A stretch of 24,333 nucleotides of DNA from Conidiobolus incongruus B7586 (lineage: Eukaryota; Entomophthoromycota; Entomophthoromycetes; Entomophthorales; Conidiobolaceae), in assembly GCA_000697335.1 (NCBI GenBank), contig JNEM01011864.1, forward strand, positions 1 to 24,333, in the 5' to 3' direction. Under the pieces are notes generated by a model, which ran no database searches, had not been told where the DNA came from, and saw nothing but the letters and a program-made list of their open reading frames with translations. The position numbers were made by a program, and so were the translations under genes. Below, one piece after another: positions 20,545 to 24,333 of the stretch; the first letter of the stretch is position 1, and each line of letters opens with the position of its first letter.

Positions 20545-22029
20545 TCATTGACGATTGTAAGGAGGTACAGCTAAAGAGTATTTGACAAATTCTTCAATCC
20601 ATTCATTACTTGGAGGTTTTACCAAAGCGACGGGGAAATCCTTTCGATATTGAAGGGGGATGGAAGCTTGGCATCGATTAATACGTAAGCTCAAATCAAT
20701 TGGGAAGCTGAAACGCTCCAGTAACAAGCCTCGATCGATGACTTCGGTCTCTTTATTGGTCATCCAGTCGTCCCCAAGGAGTTCCACCAGGGGTTGGATG
20801 TCGCTAGTGTGGTGAAAATAATTGATCATCGATATGGTGGTGGCTACGAAGTGGGCTTGGTAGTCCCACAATGGGATTAAGGTGGTGAGTTTCATAATTC
20901 CAATGATCATGTACGTGGGATTGAATTTGTATATGGCTCTGGATATTAAATTCTTGAGCTTGTCTTTGTGTTCCATTATCATTGCGTTGGATGGGGTGAG
21001 TAAATCATCCTTCGTGTTGGATTTCAAAGTATTTAGCTCGTCGTCGTACCCTGTGGCTGCGATGAGGTAATCGGGAATTGGAAGTTTATTTCCATCTTCC
21101 AATATGATCCTATCGTTTTCGGAACTTTCTGACGACAAATCAATTTCGAAAGCTTCAATAGGCGTTACGAAGTTGGGAGGCTTCTCAGGATTGTTTTTAG
21201 CATATGGAATTCCAGTTTCACCAAGCTTTGGAACAACTATAGGTCTGGAGGATTGAATAACGGACTTTGCGAAGAAACTCACTTCTTGGACGATATTCAT
21301 TGCACTGGGACCTTTACCAACTACAATGACGTCTTTGTCCTTGAATTCGTCTGGACGGCGATAGAATCTGGAGTGTAACAAGCGATTAGGGTACTTTTGT
21401 TCGAAATCACTAAGGTTTTTCCACTCTGGAATGTAGTCAACATTGTGGTAGCCCGAACAATCAACAACACAATCGAAATACTCAACATTTTCAATGTTTT
21501 GGATCATATCGAAAGAGGTGATTTGCCATCGACTCTTATCCTTAAGATATTTGACACTCTTAACTTTTGTATTAAATTGAACAAACTGATCCAATTTATC
21601 CATATCAACAATGGACTGTAAATAATTGCGAATCACAGTTCTTTTAGGATACACGTCATCACTTTCCAGTTCCTTATAATCCGTAATGGTCATTAACTTG
21701 CCAGGCACGTTAGTCGTCAATTGATCGTACATGGGTGTAGTCAATTTTCCACTATCGGTAGTATAGCTCTTAAAGTTACTGAGATTGACATCATCGTGAT
21801 AATTCCAAATCCCTAGTAATTTATCCCGAAGCTCAAAGCATTTAATGCTGATATCATTTTGCCCTTTTCTGATCTTTAATAGGTTTCTTAATGTGATAAT
21901 ACCGCTAGATCCTCCTCCAATGACTAGAATGGAATTGATTTTAGAGGGAAATTTGGCATAAAATTGGGTAGTTAAATCATTAGATGATTTCCCATCATTG
22001 ATATTGGTTGCTTGATTCATTTGTACCAT
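20545..22029 (-). CDS. FMO-type flavin monooxygenase, copy 2 (intronless)
   Basis: This is a 494-aa paralogue of the preceding gene with the same reaction class: FAD- and NADPH-dependent oxygenation, substrate unknown. It keeps SILVIGGGSSGIITL (33-47), GIWNY (73-77), LLHSRFYRRPDEF (217-229), VIVVGKGPSAMN (234-245) and ATGYD (325-329), so both cofactor sites look complete. Differences from copy 1 are spread along the protein and are mostly conservative; by eye roughly two-thirds of positions are identical, which points to an established rather than very recent duplication. Like copy 1 it has no intron. The C-terminal part (for example YKFNPTYMIIGIMKLTTLIP) is strongly conserved between copies and may help shape the substrate pocket, which is inference. 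Confidence 0.92.
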   Translation of the reverse strand: MVQMNQATNINDGKSSNDLTTQFYAKFPSKINSILVIGGGSSGIITLRNLLKIRKGQNDISIKCFELRDKLLGIWNYHDDVNLSNFKSYTTDSGKLTTPMYDQLTTNVPGKLMTITDYKELESDDVYPKRTVIRNYLQSIVDMDKLDQFVQFNTKVKSVKYLKDKSRWQITSFDMIQNIENVEYFDCVVDCSGYHNVDYIPEWKNLSDFEQKYPNRLLHSRFYRRPDEFKDKDVIVVGKGPSAMNIVQEVSFFAKSVIQSSRPIVVPKLGETGIPYAKNNPEKPPNFVTPIEAFEIDLSSESSENDRIILEDGNKLPIPDYLIAATGYDDELNTLKSNTKDDLLTPSNAMIMEHKDKLKNLISRAIYKFNPTYMIIGIMKLTTLIPLWDYQAHFVATTISMINYFHHTSDIQPLVELLGDDWMTNKETEVIDRGLLLERFSFPIDLSLRINRCQASIPLQYRKDFPVALVKPPSNEWIEEFVKYSLAVPPYNRQ

Positions 22030-24333
22030 CTTTTCAATTGACTTTATAAATATTTTATAAAATTGATCTATTTTATTCCAATTTTTGATTAATTTTTATA
22101 CTTTTATAATAAGTTTATTGAATTGTGGAAAGGTTTCTCACTATTTTAAGGGGCTTGTATTTTAATTTTAGGAACTTATTGTTTTTTACTATTTTTTTAA
22201 TGACATTCGTTTACTTTTTAATTTTCGAACTGTTACCAACATTAATAGTTTGTTTTTCAAAATACATATCAGTGATTAAAATATTTCAAAATTTTAAATG
22301 TTGTTATTAGTTATATATCTTTATAAAGAATGATGCATCAAATTCTTGAACTAAAGCTGTGTCAAAATATATTAAAATTGAGTAAGCATGATCTTATTCA
22401 AATTGTCAAATCAAACGATTATGAACACCTTCATGTATATTTAAACATATATCATCTAATGACAACTCTTTTGTGGATTTTAATATAATATTTAGCCAAT
22501 ATCCAATATTATTGAGCTGGAAATAAGTTGATGAATATGATTTTGAATGCTTTTATAACTAATTACAGTATTCATTTTTTATATTTATATATTTTTATTA
22601 CCATTTCAGAATATGCAATTGAATTAAAAAGTAATATCTTAATAGGCCATTCATATTGATGAATGCACGTGACTAGCTTCCAATTTTGGAGAGATATGAA
22701 ATATTTCGAGCTAATTCAATTGAAGCAAAATAAAGTTGTAAATAAGTTTTGAAGATTGCAACTAATAGATATTTTCATAATAATTGATATATATATCAGA
22801 CTATTATTCACTATAATATTATCTACTATTATTATTCTTATATTAAATTAATTGTGTAATTATTTCTAATATTTCCAAATATCACTTTTAATCAGGCAAT
22901 ATTTTATTAATATCTGTTTGAAATACCGGTTATTAATTTTAAACCTCTTTTCACTAAAGTCAAATCTGAAAAATATTTTAACTAAAATTTTTGTTTAAAA
23001 TTAGGCTATATTAAAAATATTTTTATTAATTAGATTTTATTAAAGAATAATAGGTGGAAACATTTAATTTTATTAACATATATATTAATTGATATTTATA
23101 TAATTAATTTTAATTTGTGAATTTCTTGAATTCATTATTAAAATTGATAAATAAGATAAATATAATATTAATTATATTATTTAACTAATCGGCACAATGT
23201 ATTTGATTTCATTTATATGAATATAAAAATTTTAATCATTTATCGAATATCCATTTAATAGATTAACTGATATATAGTAAATATATCCAAATCTAATATT
23301 ATTAAGAAAACCTTTATTTTTAAATATTTTGAATTAGAAAAGCTTTATTTTAAAAAATTTAAAATATTGTCTATTAATTATTTGAACAAAGTTATTAGAG
23401 TTAATCTAAGTAAATATCTTGTTAAACTTTTTGAAATACATATATTAAAATTTTATTATAGTTTAAGGTATTTTAACAAATGATTTTAAACAAATTCCTA
23501 TATAAAAATAATCAAACTATTGATCATTTTTGATATTTAAATTAAATAAAACTATATCATTTGATTTTAAATTTTAAAATATTCCATAAAATTTATAGTA
23601 AAAAATATATTTTTATATTTATTTGAATATAAAATAGAATATTGAATATTATATTTTAAACAATTTAAATATCATTAAAATTATTGATCCAATATAAAAT
23701 CAACAAATTATTTATATAATTTCAAAAATAAATTAAAATATAATATATAATAAAAAATTGTATTTAATATAGAATAGTATTAGTTATTATATTATTAGAA
23801 TATAATCAACTGTTTTATTAAATTATATCAATTAGTAATGATTTTATTGGTCAAAATATTTTTTGAAATTTTTAAAATAATAATCATTATTAATTATATC
23901 GAAGAAATTTTATTTTTGATATTCAGTTTATATAATAAGTTATATAATTCTATAATATAATTATAGTTTAATAATCTAATTTAGATAATTTCTATAATTA
24001 AATTATTTATATATTTAAATTACTTCTATTCTTATAATTCGAATTATTTAATTAATTATTAATATTATATTAATTTTGAAATAATATAATTTTTACTAAT
24101 TCATAATTAAAATAAAATCAATTAGAACTTTTTATATTATTATATAATAAAGATATCAGTAGTTAATATATAATGTATTACTTTTATATCATAATATATC
24201 ATTAATTGAATAAATTCACTGAAATATTTTATCTTGATTTTAATAATATAGAGCTTTATAATTCAAGCTTAATTAAATATTTCCATAAATAAAATTTATA
24301 TGATTATTTCTAATTATAAAATTATAAAAATTT
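22030..24333. other. AT-rich spacer to the window end
   Basis: The left end should hold the promoter of FMO copy 2. A small frame at 22330-22488 (52 codons, plus strand) and a hydrophobic frame at 22125-22310 have no recognisable motif and no supporting signals. A perfect hairpin followed by an E-box (22648-22671) is listed separately. From about 22800 to the end the sequence is extremely A/T-rich with nothing I can assign. Confidence 0.6.
22648..22671. promoter_or_regulatory. 7-bp hairpin joined to a CACGTG E-box
   Basis: CATTCAT and ATGAATG form a perfect stem with a 4-base loop (22648-22665), followed at once by the palindrome CACGTG (22666-22671), the core site of bHLH factors. It lies about 620 bp upstream of FMO copy 2. 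Both signals are short; a regulatory role is a guess. Confidence 0.25.

Noticed and set aside
18610-21621. Short plus-strand frames at 18610-18828, 20882-21070 and 21397-21621
   Set aside because: They are antisense to the two FMO-like genes; two fall in equivalent positions in the two copies only because the genes are homologous.
22125-22488. Small plus-strand frames at 22125-22310 and 22330-22488
   Set aside because: Short, A/T-driven, no recognised domain, no splice or promoter context, so not reported as genes.
1-24333. CRISPR array, prophage, bacterial operon or ribosomal RNA
   Set aside because: No regularly spaced repeats, no rRNA-like sequence, and the gene structure is eukaryotic.

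Overview
The window looks like a piece of an AT-rich fungal nuclear genome. The evidence is a set of spliced protein genes with short introns (about 50-68 nt, GT..AG, several with a CTAAC-like branch site), a eukaryotic tRNA-Glu gene, and typical fungal or eukaryotic families: a TMEM16/anoctamin, the CCAAT-binding histone-fold subunit NF-YB/Hap3, a Fur1-type uracil phosphoribosyltransferase, a Vfa1-like Vps4 partner and two FMO-type monooxygenases. Coding exons are visibly richer in G+C than the very AT-rich spacers. An early-diverging fungus fits best, but that is inference; no marker here fixes the species.

Layout, left to right. 1-1854: AT-rich spacer with one unexplained GC-richer island (about 700-1120). 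1855-4434 (-): six-exon anoctamin gene, 769 aa. 5312-5383 (-): tRNA-Glu(UUC). 6486-7178 (-): two-exon NF-YB/HAP3 gene with a long Gln/His/Pro tail. About 8212-9397 (-): decayed mariner DNA transposon. About 10340-11340 (+): probable decayed MULE-like DNA transposon with a FLYWCH-like remnant. 12439-14730 (+): decayed second anoctamin gene that keeps four of the five intron positions of the intact copy. 15633-16513 (-): four-exon uracil phosphoribosyltransferase. 17168-17662 (+): VFA1-like gene with one in-frame TAG. 17758-19236 and 20545-22029 (both -): two intronless, closely related FMO-like genes in tandem. 22030-24333: AT-rich spacer.

The functional genes are unrelated housekeeping or metabolic genes rather than a pathway cluster: membrane lipid scrambling, CCAAT-dependent transcription, pyrimidine salvage, ESCRT/Vps4 regulation and flavin-dependent oxidation. 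The theme of the 8-15 kb stretch is decay: two old transposons and a dead paralogue lie between living genes. The substitutions recognisable in the mariner copy are mostly G:C to A:T transitions, as expected from cytosine deamination or a RIP-like process. I found no new molecular system. The items most worth a second look are the VFA1 in-frame stop, the dead anoctamin paralogue, the transition-biased transposon decay, and the intronless FMO pair among intron-bearing neighbours.
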